The notes beneath the pieces are model-generated. The model saw only the letters and a list, made by a program, of their open reading frames with translations. It did not search any database and was not told the origin of the DNA. 64,000 nt of DNA from Poindextera sp036272595 (GTDB lineage: Bacteria > Pseudomonadota > Alphaproteobacteria > Caulobacterales > Caulobacteraceae). A program made the position numbers and the translations under genes. The stretch lies in contig DATAYM010000010.1 of assembly GCA_036272595.1 (NCBI GenBank), positions 1 through 64,000 on the forward strand, written 5' to 3'. This document shows positions 26,061-34,274 of this stretch, in pieces; position 1 is the first letter of the stretch; the number at the start of each line of letters is the position of its first letter.

Positions 26061-26280
26061 AGTCAAATCTCCCCCTGACCTGAGCAGCTCCGCGCGCTGG
26101 CTCCGGCGAATTCGCCCGTTGCAGGCGTAGAGCCGCCGAGGCGACGTCAACGCGGCAGGGGCCGATGAGACCAAGCGTAAGAGGGAGTCCCGCGGCAGGA
26201 CTCGCATTGGCTGGACAAATAGTCGGATGAAGTCGACAAGATCATGCGAGTGTCACGCTGGCGGCCAATACTGGAGAGTC

Positions 26281-27375
26281 ATGCCCCGCACATTCGACAC
26301 CCACCTCATCGATCCCGATGGGCCGTTCACGCGGGGCGGCGGCCCGCTGGCGGCGAACGACGGCGAGGCGGTGCTGTCGGTGGGCTTCATCCTGTTGCCG
26401 CGCTTCACGCTGATGGCGCTCGCCGGGTTCGTCGAGGCGCTGCGCCACGCGGCCGACATGCGCGACCGAAGCCGTCAGATTCAGTGCCGCTGGTCGATTC
26501 TGGGGCCGAACCAGCGCCCGGTCCGGTCCAGCTGCGGCGTTTCCGTCGCCCCGTGGGAGACCTTCGGCGAGGCCGGACCGTTCGACTATATCGTCGTCAT
26601 CGGCGGCCTGCTCTCGGGCCACGACGCCATCGATCCGAAGATACCGGAATTCGTGACACGCACCGCCGCCCAAGGGGGTTCGCTCGTCGGCCTTTGCACC
26701 GGCAGCTTCCTGCTGGCCCGCGCCGGGCTCATGGACGGCCGCCGGTGCTGCGTCAGCTACTATCACGCCGAGGAATTCGAGGCCGAGTTCGGCGGGCGCG
26801 ACATCAAGGTGGTGGCCGACGCCCTGTTCGTCGCCGATCGCGGCCGCATCACCTGCGCCGGCGGCCTTGGCGCGGTCGACCTGGCCCTCAGCCTGCTCGA
26901 GCGGCATCTGGGGTCTCACCGCGCGCAAAAGAGCATGACGCAGATGCTGTTCGATCGCGCCCGCCCGCCGACCGCGCCGCAGCCCAGGTTCGACGCCTCG
27001 TGGCATGCGGCGGCGCGGCATCCCACCACGCGGCGGGCGGTTCTGCTGATGGAGCTCCACGTCAACGACCCGATACCGATGGGGGCTCTCGCCGATCAGC
27101 TCGGAGTCAGCCTGAAAGCCTTGGAACGACTCTTCCAGGCGGATTTCAGCGTCTCGCCGGCGGCCTTCTACAAGACGATGCGTCTTGAGATCGCCGAGCG
27201 CATGCTCAAGGAGTCCACCCGGCCGATCATGAATATCGCGCTGGATTGCGGTTTCGGCGACCTCTCCTACTTCGGCCGGGCGTTCAAGGCCGCCGTCGGC
27301 GTCAGCCCGCGAGACTTCCGCAACCGCTACATCGCCGCCGCCAGGGCATCGGCGGAACTCGCCGGGGCCGGGTAG
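26281..27375 (+). CDS. GlxA-type AraC regulator (DJ-1/PfpI plus AraC domains)
   Basis: The 364-residue regulator has an N-terminal DJ-1/PfpI-like domain (about 30-215: VGFILLPRFTLMALAGFVEALRHAAD, VVIGGLLSG, and the nucleophile-elbow region SLVGLCTGSFLLARAGLMDGRR with a Cys) and a C-terminal AraC domain (about 255-350: MGALADQLGVSLKALERLFQADFSVSPAAFYKTMRL, MNIALDCGFGDLSYFGRAFKAAVGVSPRDFRNR). This architecture is typical of GlxA, GbdR and ArgR-type activators of amine, glycine-betaine/dimethylglycine and arginine catabolism. The start at 26281 follows GGAG at a spacing of 4. It is divergent from the TonB receptor and 116 bases upstream of the D-amino-acid dehydrogenase gene, which it probably controls. 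Confidence 0.92.
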   Translation: MPRTFDTHLIDPDGPFTRGGGPLAANDGEAVLSVGFILLPRFTLMALAGFVEALRHAADMRDRSRQIQCRWSILGPNQRPVRSSCGVSVAPWETFGEAGPFDYIVVIGGLLSGHDAIDPKIPEFVTRTAAQGGSLVGLCTGSFLLARAGLMDGRRCCVSYYHAEEFEAEFGGRDIKVVADALFVADRGRITCAGGLGAVDLALSLLERHLGSHRAQKSMTQMLFDRARPPTAPQPRFDASWHAAARHPTTRRAVLLMELHVNDPIPMGALADQLGVSLKALERLFQADFSVSPAAFYKTMRLEIAERMLKESTRPIMNIALDCGFGDLSYFGRAFKAAVGVSPRDFRNRYIAAARASAELAGAG

Positions 27376-27491
27376 ATTCGTCGGCGCCGCGTCGATTCCG
27401 GTCGGATGGATGTCCAAAACAGCCTAGTTGGGGGGATCGCGCGCGCCTTAAGACTAGCGGCAGCGCACATTCGTCATCGCCAGGGGCCACG

Positions 27492-28613
27492 ATGATCGTC
27501 ACGGACGTGGTAATCATAGGCGGCGGCGTCGCCGGCGCGTCGCTTGGCTACCGTCTGGCCGGGCATTGCCGGGCGGTGATCGTCGAGGCCGAGGACCAGC
27601 CGGGCTACCACTCAACGGGCCGCTCCGCGGCGCTCTACACCACGACCTATGGCCAGCCGATAATCCGTTCACTGACGATCTCCGGCCGAGAGTTCTTCCT
27701 GTCGCCGCCGCCGGGGTTCACCGACGTTCCCCTGATGCGTCCCCGCAAGGTGCTCTGGATCGGGCGCGCCGATCAGGACGCCAGCCTTCAGGCGCTGACG
27801 GAGGCGATGGCCGCCGATCGCAGCGCGGCCGCGTGCAGCATCGCCGAGGCGCTCGATCTGTGCCCGATCCTTGACCCCGACTATGTCGCCGGAGCCATCC
27901 TCGAGCCCGGTGGATTCGACATCGACGTACATGCCCTGCACCAGGGCTACCTGGCCGGGTTCCGCCGCGCCGGCGGCGCGCTCGCCACGGGGGGCCGGGT
28001 TCGAGCCGTCAGCCGATCCGATGACGGCTGGGAGGTCGCGACCCAGAGCGAAACCTACAGCTGCCGCGTGGTCGTCAATGCCGCCGGGGCCTGGGCGGAC
28101 GAGGTCGCGTCACTGGCCGGCGCCACGCCGGTCGGCCTGGTCCCCAAGCGCAGAACCGCGCTCACCTTCGATCCTCCGCCGGGCGTGGCCACGGCGGACT
28201 GGCCGTGCGTCCTCGACGTCGACGAGACCTTCTATTTCAAGCCGGAGGTCGGGCGCATCCTGGCCTCCCCGGCGGACGAGACTCCGTCGGCGCCTTGCGA
28301 CGCGCAACCGGAAGAGCTGGACATCGCCCTGACCGTCGACCGCGTCGAGGCGGCGACCACCCTTTCCGTCCGGCGGATCGTCAGCCGATGGGCGGGCCTG
28401 CGCACCTTCGCCGGCGACAAGACGCCGGTCGTCGGCATGGACCCGGACGCGCCCGGCTTCTTCTGGCTCGCCGGCCAGGGCGGTTACGGCATCATGACGT
28501 CGCCGGCCCTTAGCGCGCTGGCCGCGGCGCTGATTCTCGACGAGCCGATTTCCGAGGCCGACTACGGAGCGGGTGTGACGCCCGAGGCGCTCAGCCCGGC
28601 GCGGTTCCGCTGA
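27492..28613 (+). CDS. FAD-dependent D-amino-acid dehydrogenase (D-arginine dehydrogenase-like)
   Basis: The 373-residue flavoprotein has GGGVAGASLGYRLA (dinucleotide loop, 9-22), GYHSTGRSAALYTTTYGQP, FDIDVHALHQGYLAGFRRAGG, GLVPKRRTALTFDPP and a C-terminal FFWLAGQGGYGIMTSPALS. These segments closely follow DauA, the Pseudomonas D-arginine dehydrogenase that turns many D-amino acids into 2-oxo acids, as I remember that sequence. The substrate is probably a D-amino acid, identity open. The start at 27492 is behind GGGG at a spacing of 6. Its neighbours are the GlxA-type regulator upstream and a convergent S12-like hydrolase downstream. Confidence 0.88.
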   Translation: MIVTDVVIIGGGVAGASLGYRLAGHCRAVIVEAEDQPGYHSTGRSAALYTTTYGQPIIRSLTISGREFFLSPPPGFTDVPLMRPRKVLWIGRADQDASLQALTEAMAADRSAAACSIAEALDLCPILDPDYVAGAILEPGGFDIDVHALHQGYLAGFRRAGGALATGGRVRAVSRSDDGWEVATQSETYSCRVVVNAAGAWADEVASLAGATPVGLVPKRRTALTFDPPPGVATADWPCVLDVDETFYFKPEVGRILASPADETPSAPCDAQPEELDIALTVDRVEAATTLSVRRIVSRWAGLRTFAGDKTPVVGMDPDAPGFFWLAGQGGYGIMTSPALSALAAALILDEPISEADYGAGVTPEALSPARFR

Positions 28614-28649
28614 GCGGGCTCGCTCGGCCGCGGACGACCTGTTGGCGCC

Positions 28650-30236
28650 CTAGCCTTTCCGCACGAACGACAGGCGCGTCGTGCGCGCGGTGCTCAGGTC
28701 GAAGCCGGTGACGGTGTCGCCGTCGGCGGCGAATTCCAGCACGCCACCAAAGCCGGTGTCGCCGAGCCTGGAGGTCCAGATCAGCGGCGCCAGACGCGTC
28801 ATGCTGAAGACATCGCGTCCGTAGGGGCCATCCATGGTCACGCTGGGCGCGCCGTCCACGACCTTGACCGTCGCGGTGGCCTCGACCTCGTCGCAGCCAT
28901 AGAGCCCGGCGATGCGGGCGGCCTCGTCCAGGGGCTCGTCGTCGCCGGCGGCGATGCGGCGAAAGACCCCGGTCGAGCCGCGGGTGTCGACGCTCACCGC
29001 ATCGGGATCGCCCGCAACCCTCGACACCACCAAGTCCACCACGGGAATCGTGCAGACCATGCGTCCCTCCCCTTCCACGCGCATGGGAACCTTCGCGCCA
29101 TGCAATTCGGCGGTCAGCTGGCCGTCGGCTTCCTCGACCTTCAACGGGGCGGCGGTGTCGGGGCCAAAGTAGACGCCGACCGGAGCCGGTCCTTCCGGCT
29201 TCGCCGCCGGCTCCGCCGCAAGGCCAAGGCAGGCGTCGATCACCTGGAAGCCGAGCGGCTGCACGGGCGTGTCGCCGCGATTGGCGATGATGATGACATC
29301 CAGACCAAGCGCCTCGACGGTCAGGCCCATGCAGACGCCGCCGTTCACCCCGCCGGCGTGGTGCAGGACGGTCAGCCCGCGATAGTCGCTCACCATGAGG
29401 CCAAGGGCGTAGTCGGCCGTGCGCCCGTTGTTCAGGCGCATCGGCGTCTTCATCTGGCGCCAGGTCTCGGCGTTTCCGACCACCGGCCGGTGCATGTGCT
29501 TCAGCCAGATCAGCATGTCCTCGACGGTGGAGACCATCGCCCCCTCGCCGCTGATCGAGACGCCGAAATAGCCGCGGTCAAAGCGGCCGTCGGCCTGGCG
29601 CAGGTGCAGGGAGGCGGAATTCGGCAACATTTCGTCGTCGGTGCGCTTGACCCGGGTGTCGATCATGCCGATCGGCGCGAAGATGCGTTCCTCCTGGAAT
29701 TGGACAAAGTCCTGGCCGGAGATGCGCTCGACGATCAGCGACAGCAGGTTGTAGCCGCCGTTGTTGTAGCTGTAGCGCTCGCCGACCGGAAAGTTGACGC
29801 CCCTCTGCCGACTCAAGAGCGTGAGCGCGCTGTCCGCCGGCGCCGGGCGGGCGAAGTTGCCGGTCTGGAACATCAGGTCGATGTGGCAGCGCATGCCGCT
29901 GGTGTGGGTCATGAAGTGGCGCAGCGTCATGGCCTCGGCCCAGTCGGGCAGTTCGGGAACGTGTCGCCGCACGGGATCGTCGATGGACAGCCTGCCCTCC
30001 TCCCGCAGCAGCATCACCGCCAGGCAGGTGAACATCTTCGAGGTCGAGCCGATGCGCATGCGGGTGCGAGGGGTGTTGACGACCGGCAGTTCGAAACTGG
30101 CCAGGCCATAGCCGGCGCGCCAGGTCCCGGCGTCCGGGTGCGAGACGCCGACGACGACGCCGGGTTCATCCGAGCGGTTCCACGGCGCGAACAGCGCGGC
30201 CATGGCCTTCGGATCGATCGTGACGGTTGGCTGCAT
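28650..30236 (-). CDS. Beta-lactamase-fold serine hydrolase (S12-like D-aminopeptidase/esterase type)
   Basis: A 528-residue protein with S64-T-S-K67 (SxxK), Y157-N-N159 (YxN) and HHAGG near 292-296 as the third motif. The catalytic domain (about 1-345) is followed by two small beta-rich domains (about 350-528: a VGVYFGPDTAAPLKVEEADGQLTAELHG unit, then another starting AARIAGLYGCDEVEATATV), an arrangement seen in DAP-type D-aminopeptidases. There is no signal peptide. It is last in a leftward operon MFS transporter / PLP enzyme / this gene, 50 bases after the PLP gene, which favours a D-residue peptidase or amidase role. The exact substrate is unknown. Confidence 0.88.
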   Translation of the reverse strand: MQPTVTIDPKAMAALFAPWNRSDEPGVVVGVSHPDAGTWRAGYGLASFELPVVNTPRTRMRIGSTSKMFTCLAVMLLREEGRLSIDDPVRRHVPELPDWAEAMTLRHFMTHTSGMRCHIDLMFQTGNFARPAPADSALTLLSRQRGVNFPVGERYSYNNGGYNLLSLIVERISGQDFVQFQEERIFAPIGMIDTRVKRTDDEMLPNSASLHLRQADGRFDRGYFGVSISGEGAMVSTVEDMLIWLKHMHRPVVGNAETWRQMKTPMRLNNGRTADYALGLMVSDYRGLTVLHHAGGVNGGVCMGLTVEALGLDVIIIANRGDTPVQPLGFQVIDACLGLAAEPAAKPEGPAPVGVYFGPDTAAPLKVEEADGQLTAELHGAKVPMRVEGEGRMVCTIPVVDLVVSRVAGDPDAVSVDTRGSTGVFRRIAAGDDEPLDEAARIAGLYGCDEVEATATVKVVDGAPSVTMDGPYGRDVFSMTRLAPLIWTSRLGDTGFGGVLEFAADGDTVTGFDLSTARTTRLSFVRKG

Positions 30237-30286
30237 GGCTGGCTTACCTTAAGGGCTGCAAACGGGCGTTGGGATCGCACCGGACC

Positions 30287-31576
30287 TCAGAAGAAGGTCT
30301 GGATCGCGGAAGTGACGGCGTAGTCGTTGTCCACCAGATAGATCAGGCGCCAGCGATCGAAGGTGGTGCAGGGGTGCGAGACGCCGAGCGCGACCAGGTC
30401 GCCGACGGCGATGTCGACGCCGTCTGGGAAGACCATGTGCGCGTGCTGGTCGTTGATCGCCACGATTTCCCAGGCGCCGGCGATATCGCGCGGCGCCTCA
30501 TCGCGGCCCGGCCGGTACTGCTTCAGCGGCGTCGGCGCTCCGGCGTCATGCCCGAAGTCCCGCCGACCGGCGGCTAGAATCGCCCGGCGCGGCTCCGGCA
30601 CGGACAGCACGTGCGCCCAGACCTCCAGGGCGTTCTGGAAACCGCCGGGGACATCCCGCGCCCTTTGCGAACGTTCGCGCACATCGCCGAACAGCCGCTC
30701 GTAGAGGCCGGCGTCGTGGGTGAGATAGCAGCCGCTGCGCAGCACCAGCGCCACCGGTTTCGACAGGGCAAGGCCCGCCAGCCGCTCGACGACCAGGTCG
30801 TAGTAGGCCGAGCCGCCGGCGCTGACGATCACCTCATCGCCGGCGAAGAGCGCCTCGGCATCCATGGCTTCGGCGGCCCCGGCGACGGCGTCCAGCAGCG
30901 AGGCGGCCTTGAACGCGCCTTCGCCGCCCGGCAGGCCCTGGTTCAGCCCTTCGTAGCCCTCCACGCCGGCCAGGCTCAGGTGCGGCGCGGCTAGACTGAC
31001 CGCCCTGGCGACCGCGAGCGCCGTCTCCGGATTCCGACACCCCGTCCGCCCGCCAACGGCGCCCAGTTCGACCAGGACGCCGATCGGCCGGCCGGCCGGC
31101 TGGGCCGCCGCGGCGGCGGCGAGGCGGCGAACGCCTTCAAGACTGTCCGCCAGGCAGTAGACCTCCAGCCGCGGATCCGTCCGCAGCTCGCCCAGGACGT
31201 AGGCGATGTCCTGGGCGCCGACGAACTCGTTGGCCACCAGGATGCGCTGCACGCCCGCCTGCCGCGCCACGCGCATCTGCTGGGCGGTGGCGACGGTGAG
31301 GCCCCAGGCGCCGTCGGCGATCTGCATGGCGAAGAGGTCGGGGCTCATGGTCGTCTTGCCGTGCGGCGCGAGCTTCGCGCCCGAGCTGGCCAGGAAGGCG
31401 CGCATCCAGCGGCTGTTGTTGGCCATCGCCGAAGCGCGCAGCACCGCGACGGGCAACGGCAGGTCTTCGGCCAGCAGCCGCCAGCCCTGATCGCCGATGT
31501 CCGACAGCCGCAGGCCGCCCGAGCCGTGCGGCAAACCCTTGGTGCGCCCGTCGAGGATGGCGTCGGTTCCGCCCAT
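30287..31576 (-). CDS. Fold-III PLP enzyme of the D-serine dehydratase / D-threonine aldolase type
   Basis: The 429-residue protein has an alanine-racemase-like N-terminal barrel and the C-terminal metal-binding domain of D-serine dehydratases and D-threonine aldolases. LAPHGKTTMSPD carries the PLP lysine (Lys74, equivalent to the PHxKTH motif), the middle reads GVEGYEGLN, and near the C-terminus NDQHAHMVF and VSHPCTTFDRW supply the His401/Cys403 zinc pair. These enzymes eliminate or retro-aldol cleave D-hydroxy amino acids. The ATG at 31576 overlaps the MFS stop (TGATG); the frame remains open upstream inside the MFS gene but that part is antisense-like shadow. Operon order suggests it handles a D-amino acid released from the imported compound. 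Confidence 0.85.
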   Translation of the reverse strand: MGGTDAILDGRTKGLPHGSGGLRLSDIGDQGWRLLAEDLPLPVAVLRASAMANNSRWMRAFLASSGAKLAPHGKTTMSPDLFAMQIADGAWGLTVATAQQMRVARQAGVQRILVANEFVGAQDIAYVLGELRTDPRLEVYCLADSLEGVRRLAAAAAAQPAGRPIGVLVELGAVGGRTGCRNPETALAVARAVSLAAPHLSLAGVEGYEGLNQGLPGGEGAFKAASLLDAVAGAAEAMDAEALFAGDEVIVSAGGSAYYDLVVERLAGLALSKPVALVLRSGCYLTHDAGLYERLFGDVRERSQRARDVPGGFQNALEVWAHVLSVPEPRRAILAAGRRDFGHDAGAPTPLKQYRPGRDEAPRDIAGAWEIVAINDQHAHMVFPDGVDIAVGDLVALGVSHPCTTFDRWRLIYLVDNDYAVTSAIQTFF

Positions 31577-32970
31577 CAGATCACGCCCAGCGCCGTCTCG
31601 CCGGCCACGGCGGCGGCGAGCACCGCGGCCCGGGCCTCGCGCGATTCCAGCCGGCTGCGGATGATCTGTTGGCGCCGCCGATCGATCGGGAAGAACCAGG
31701 CGAACAGGATCGACAGGGCGTAAAGCACCGAGGGCGCGATGACGTAGGCGATCTTCAGGCCGAGGATGGCGTGCGGCGCATTGTGGACCCCGAGCTTGGG
31801 CTGATAGCCCATCAGTCCAACGATCAGCAGCGCCAGGGCGCCGCCGGGGATCGCATTGAGCTTCACCACGAACGATAGCAGCCCGGAATAGACCGCCGCG
31901 CGCTTCGCGCCGGTCCGCCAGGTATCGTAATCGATCACGTCCCCGAGCACCGACAGAGCGGCGACGGCGCTCACCGCGTTGGCGAAGGCGATCGGCAGGA
32001 TGATCAGCAGCAGCGGGATGACCGCCGCCGGCGAACGCGGAACCAGCAGGATCAGCGGCAGGATGACCACGCCGATCGCCATGGAGCCGGCCCAGGCCTG
32101 GCGCTTGCCCACCCGGTTCACGACCATCGGCACCAGCGGCATGAAGGCCAGGGTCGCCACCGCCAGGAAGATCATCAGGAAGACGAATTGCTTGGCGAGC
32201 CCGAGGTAGTTGGAGAAATAGAGGAAGGTCAGCGCGCCGAACATGCCGCCGGAGAAACCGTTCAGGACGAAACCGGTCAGGAACAGCCAGAACGGCCGGT
32301 TGCCGCGCACGATCGAAATCAGATCCCTGAATTTGTAGCCGCTGTCGCGTTCGGCCGCGATGCTGGCGGGGGCCCAGAGAACCGCAATGGCGACCATCAC
32401 GGGCGCCGCCACCGCCACCAGCCAGGCGGTGAAGTGAAGCGTCTGCGGCGTCACCGCCGTGGTCGGAAAGATCGGCAGCAGCGGCAGGAGCAGAAAGCTG
32501 AGCGCGCCCAGCCCCTGGGTGAAGGTGCGGAAGGTCAGCACCCTCGATCGCTCGTCGTAGTCGCGAGTGATCTCGAACGCCCACGCGGCGTGCGGGACCT
32601 CGATCAGCGACCAGGCCAGATAGATCGCGGTGTACCAGATCAGAAAATACAGGAAGCTCGGATGCGGCGGCGGCGCGAACAGGAACCAGGCCGAGATCAC
32701 CGTCAGCACCCCGCCGGCGACCACCCAGGGCTTGCGCCGGCCCAGCCGGCCGCGCGTATGGTCGGAGAGATAGCCGATCAGGGGATCGATAAACACGTCG
32801 CAGCTGCGCGAGATGAGCAGAGCGAGCCCGATCGAGGCGAGGCTGAGCCCGAAATCGGTGGCGTAGAGGGTCGGCACGATGCTGGCGGCCGGCGAATGCA
32901 CCAGGGCGGACAAAAAACCCGGAAGCGCGTACGCCGCCAGCGGTCCGGCGCGAACCTGATTGCGAGCCAT
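31576..32970 (-). CDS. MFS transporter (GPH-like sugar/peptide symporter family)
   Basis: A 464-residue integral membrane protein with about 12 hydrophobic helices. The motifs DVFIDPLIGYLSDHTRGRLGRRKPWVVAGG (loop 2-3), WSLIEVPHAAWAFEITRDYDERSRVLTFRT and GDVIDYDTWRTGAKRAAVYSG are hallmarks of the GPH cation symporter group of the major facilitator superfamily. Members carry glycosides, and many are unassigned in Caulobacterales. In the microcystin-degradation locus an MFS protein (MlrD) accompanies the peptidases, but family identity with this one is not shown. The start at 32970 follows GAGG. It is first of a three-gene operon behind the shared 18-bp element. Confidence 0.9.
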   Translation of the reverse strand: MARNQVRAGPLAAYALPGFLSALVHSPAASIVPTLYATDFGLSLASIGLALLISRSCDVFIDPLIGYLSDHTRGRLGRRKPWVVAGGVLTVISAWFLFAPPPHPSFLYFLIWYTAIYLAWSLIEVPHAAWAFEITRDYDERSRVLTFRTFTQGLGALSFLLLPLLPIFPTTAVTPQTLHFTAWLVAVAAPVMVAIAVLWAPASIAAERDSGYKFRDLISIVRGNRPFWLFLTGFVLNGFSGGMFGALTFLYFSNYLGLAKQFVFLMIFLAVATLAFMPLVPMVVNRVGKRQAWAGSMAIGVVILPLILLVPRSPAAVIPLLLIILPIAFANAVSAVAALSVLGDVIDYDTWRTGAKRAAVYSGLLSFVVKLNAIPGGALALLIVGLMGYQPKLGVHNAPHAILGLKIAYVIAPSVLYALSILFAWFFPIDRRRQQIIRSRLESREARAAVLAAAVAGETALGVI

Positions 32971-33021
32971 GCTGACCTCATGGGCGCCGTCCGGAGAAGC
33001 GCCGGAGACCGCGTTGACGTG

Positions 33022-33039
33022 ACCGTAGAGTAGTCTATG
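33022..33039. promoter_or_regulatory. 18-bp element, copy 1 (MFS operon / M19 divergent promoter)
   Basis: ACCGTAGAGTAGTCTATG is identical to 41375-41392, which lies between soxB and a TetR gene. Its core TAGA-GTAG-TCTA is a short inverted repeat. It lies 52 bases upstream of the MFS start and 49 bases upstream of the M19 start. Eighteen identical bases at two divergent promoters in 64 kb are not expected by chance, so I read it as a common operator or activator site, probably of the TetR at 41422. Confidence 0.75.
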
Positions 33040-33088
33040 GTTTCCGGCAATAGGGCGGCTCGAACGACCCGCCCAAGCGAGTGCGATC

Positions 33089-34255
33089 ATGGGCCAAGCC
33101 ATCCAGACCAGCCCGCCGGGCGCTTTCGATTTCGGCCTGACGCCTCAGGAAGAGGCGCGCGCGCGCAGCCTGCACGCACAGTCCATCGTCGTGGACATGC
33201 TGTTCCAATACCCGGGCGGCGCGGCGATTTTCGACGAACTGCCTGACGGCGTCCTGGATCAGGCGCTGCAGGGCAAGGTGACGGCGTGGGAGCGGCTGCA
33301 GACCGCCATGAACCTGCCTTTCGATCTGGCGGTCGCGGGCAAGTCGGACCTGGTTCGCGACTGGTGGCGTCAGTCGGGCCTGTCGGCGGTCGCGGTTGGG
33401 GTGCCCGTCTCAGCCAAGGAGTCCAAGGCCAAGGACGAGGACGGCGCGCCGTGGGCCGATGGGTTGCCCTGGGTCGTCCGCGCCACCCGCGCAGCCGATT
33501 TCCGGCAGGCCAAGGCCGACGGGCGCCTGGCGGTCTACGGCAACTGCCAGCCGACCTACGGCCTGCCGCTGGAGCTCGACGCGATCGACCGCGCCCACGC
33601 CGATGGACTGCGCAGTCTCATGATGACCTACAACCGCATGGACCATGTCGGCGTGGGCTGCACCGAGCGGATCGACGCCGGGCTCAGCCGGTTCGGCGTC
33701 CAGGTCGTGGAGCGGTGCAACGCGCTCGGCGTCATCGTCGACACCTCGCACTGCGGCCGCATGACCACCCTCGACGCCTGCCGCTTCTCGAAAAGCCCGG
33801 TGACCGCCAACCACGCCTGCGCCCAGGGTGTCCTGGCCCACGCCCGCGGCAAGAGCGATGAGGAGCTCGACGCCATCGCCGCCACCGACGGGCTGATCGG
33901 GGTCGTGGCGGTGCCGTTCTTCCTGGCGACCGGGCGTCCGACGGTCGAGGCGATGCTCGATCACATCGACTATATCGCCGGCCGCGTCGGCTGGCGTCAT
34001 GTCGGGATCGGCACCGACTGGCCGATGCAGTTGCCGATGACCCTGCTGGAGGAGACCGTCGGCGCCCTGTTGCCCGAGATCGGCTTCCGTCCGGAGGACA
34101 ATATCGACGTCACCCAGACGCTGATCGGCTTCTCCGACTACCGCGACTTCCCCAACATCACCCGCGGGCTGGTGAAGCGCGGCTACGACGACGAGCAGAT
34201 CCGCGGAATCCTCGGTGAGAACTTCCTGCGCGTGTTCGGCGCCGTCTGCGGCTAG
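33089..34255 (+). CDS. M19 (membrane dipeptidase) family protein with altered metal site
   Basis: The 388-residue M19-fold protein is a diverged paralogue of the one at 17775. Visible: LHAQSIVVDMLFQYPGG at strand 1, LMMTYNRMDHVGVGCTERIDAGLSRFG, NALGVIVDTSHCG (His221), VTANHACAQG (His242), HVGIGTDW (Asp310) and IRGILGENFLRVF at the end. As in its paralogue the N-terminal HxD zinc ligands are missing and the bridging Glu position is Gln154 (GNCQPTYG). It has a longer insertion (about 105-125) than the paralogue. No signal peptide is seen. It is divergent from the MFS operon with the shared 18-bp element between them, and convergent with the S9 peptidase. Confidence 0.85.
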   Translation: MGQAIQTSPPGAFDFGLTPQEEARARSLHAQSIVVDMLFQYPGGAAIFDELPDGVLDQALQGKVTAWERLQTAMNLPFDLAVAGKSDLVRDWWRQSGLSAVAVGVPVSAKESKAKDEDGAPWADGLPWVVRATRAADFRQAKADGRLAVYGNCQPTYGLPLELDAIDRAHADGLRSLMMTYNRMDHVGVGCTERIDAGLSRFGVQVVERCNALGVIVDTSHCGRMTTLDACRFSKSPVTANHACAQGVLAHARGKSDEELDAIAATDGLIGVVAVPFFLATGRPTVEAMLDHIDYIAGRVGWRHVGIGTDWPMQLPMTLLEETVGALLPEIGFRPEDNIDVTQTLIGFSDYRDFPNITRGLVKRGYDDEQIRGILGENFLRVFGAVCG

Positions 34256-34274
34256 GCCCCCGACGCTTCATGGT

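Noticed and set aside
31577..32584. An N-terminal extension of the PLP enzyme gene inside the MFS gene
   Set aside because: The extension is another frame of the MFS gene; the enzyme family begins at the ATG at 31576, which overlaps the MFS stop.
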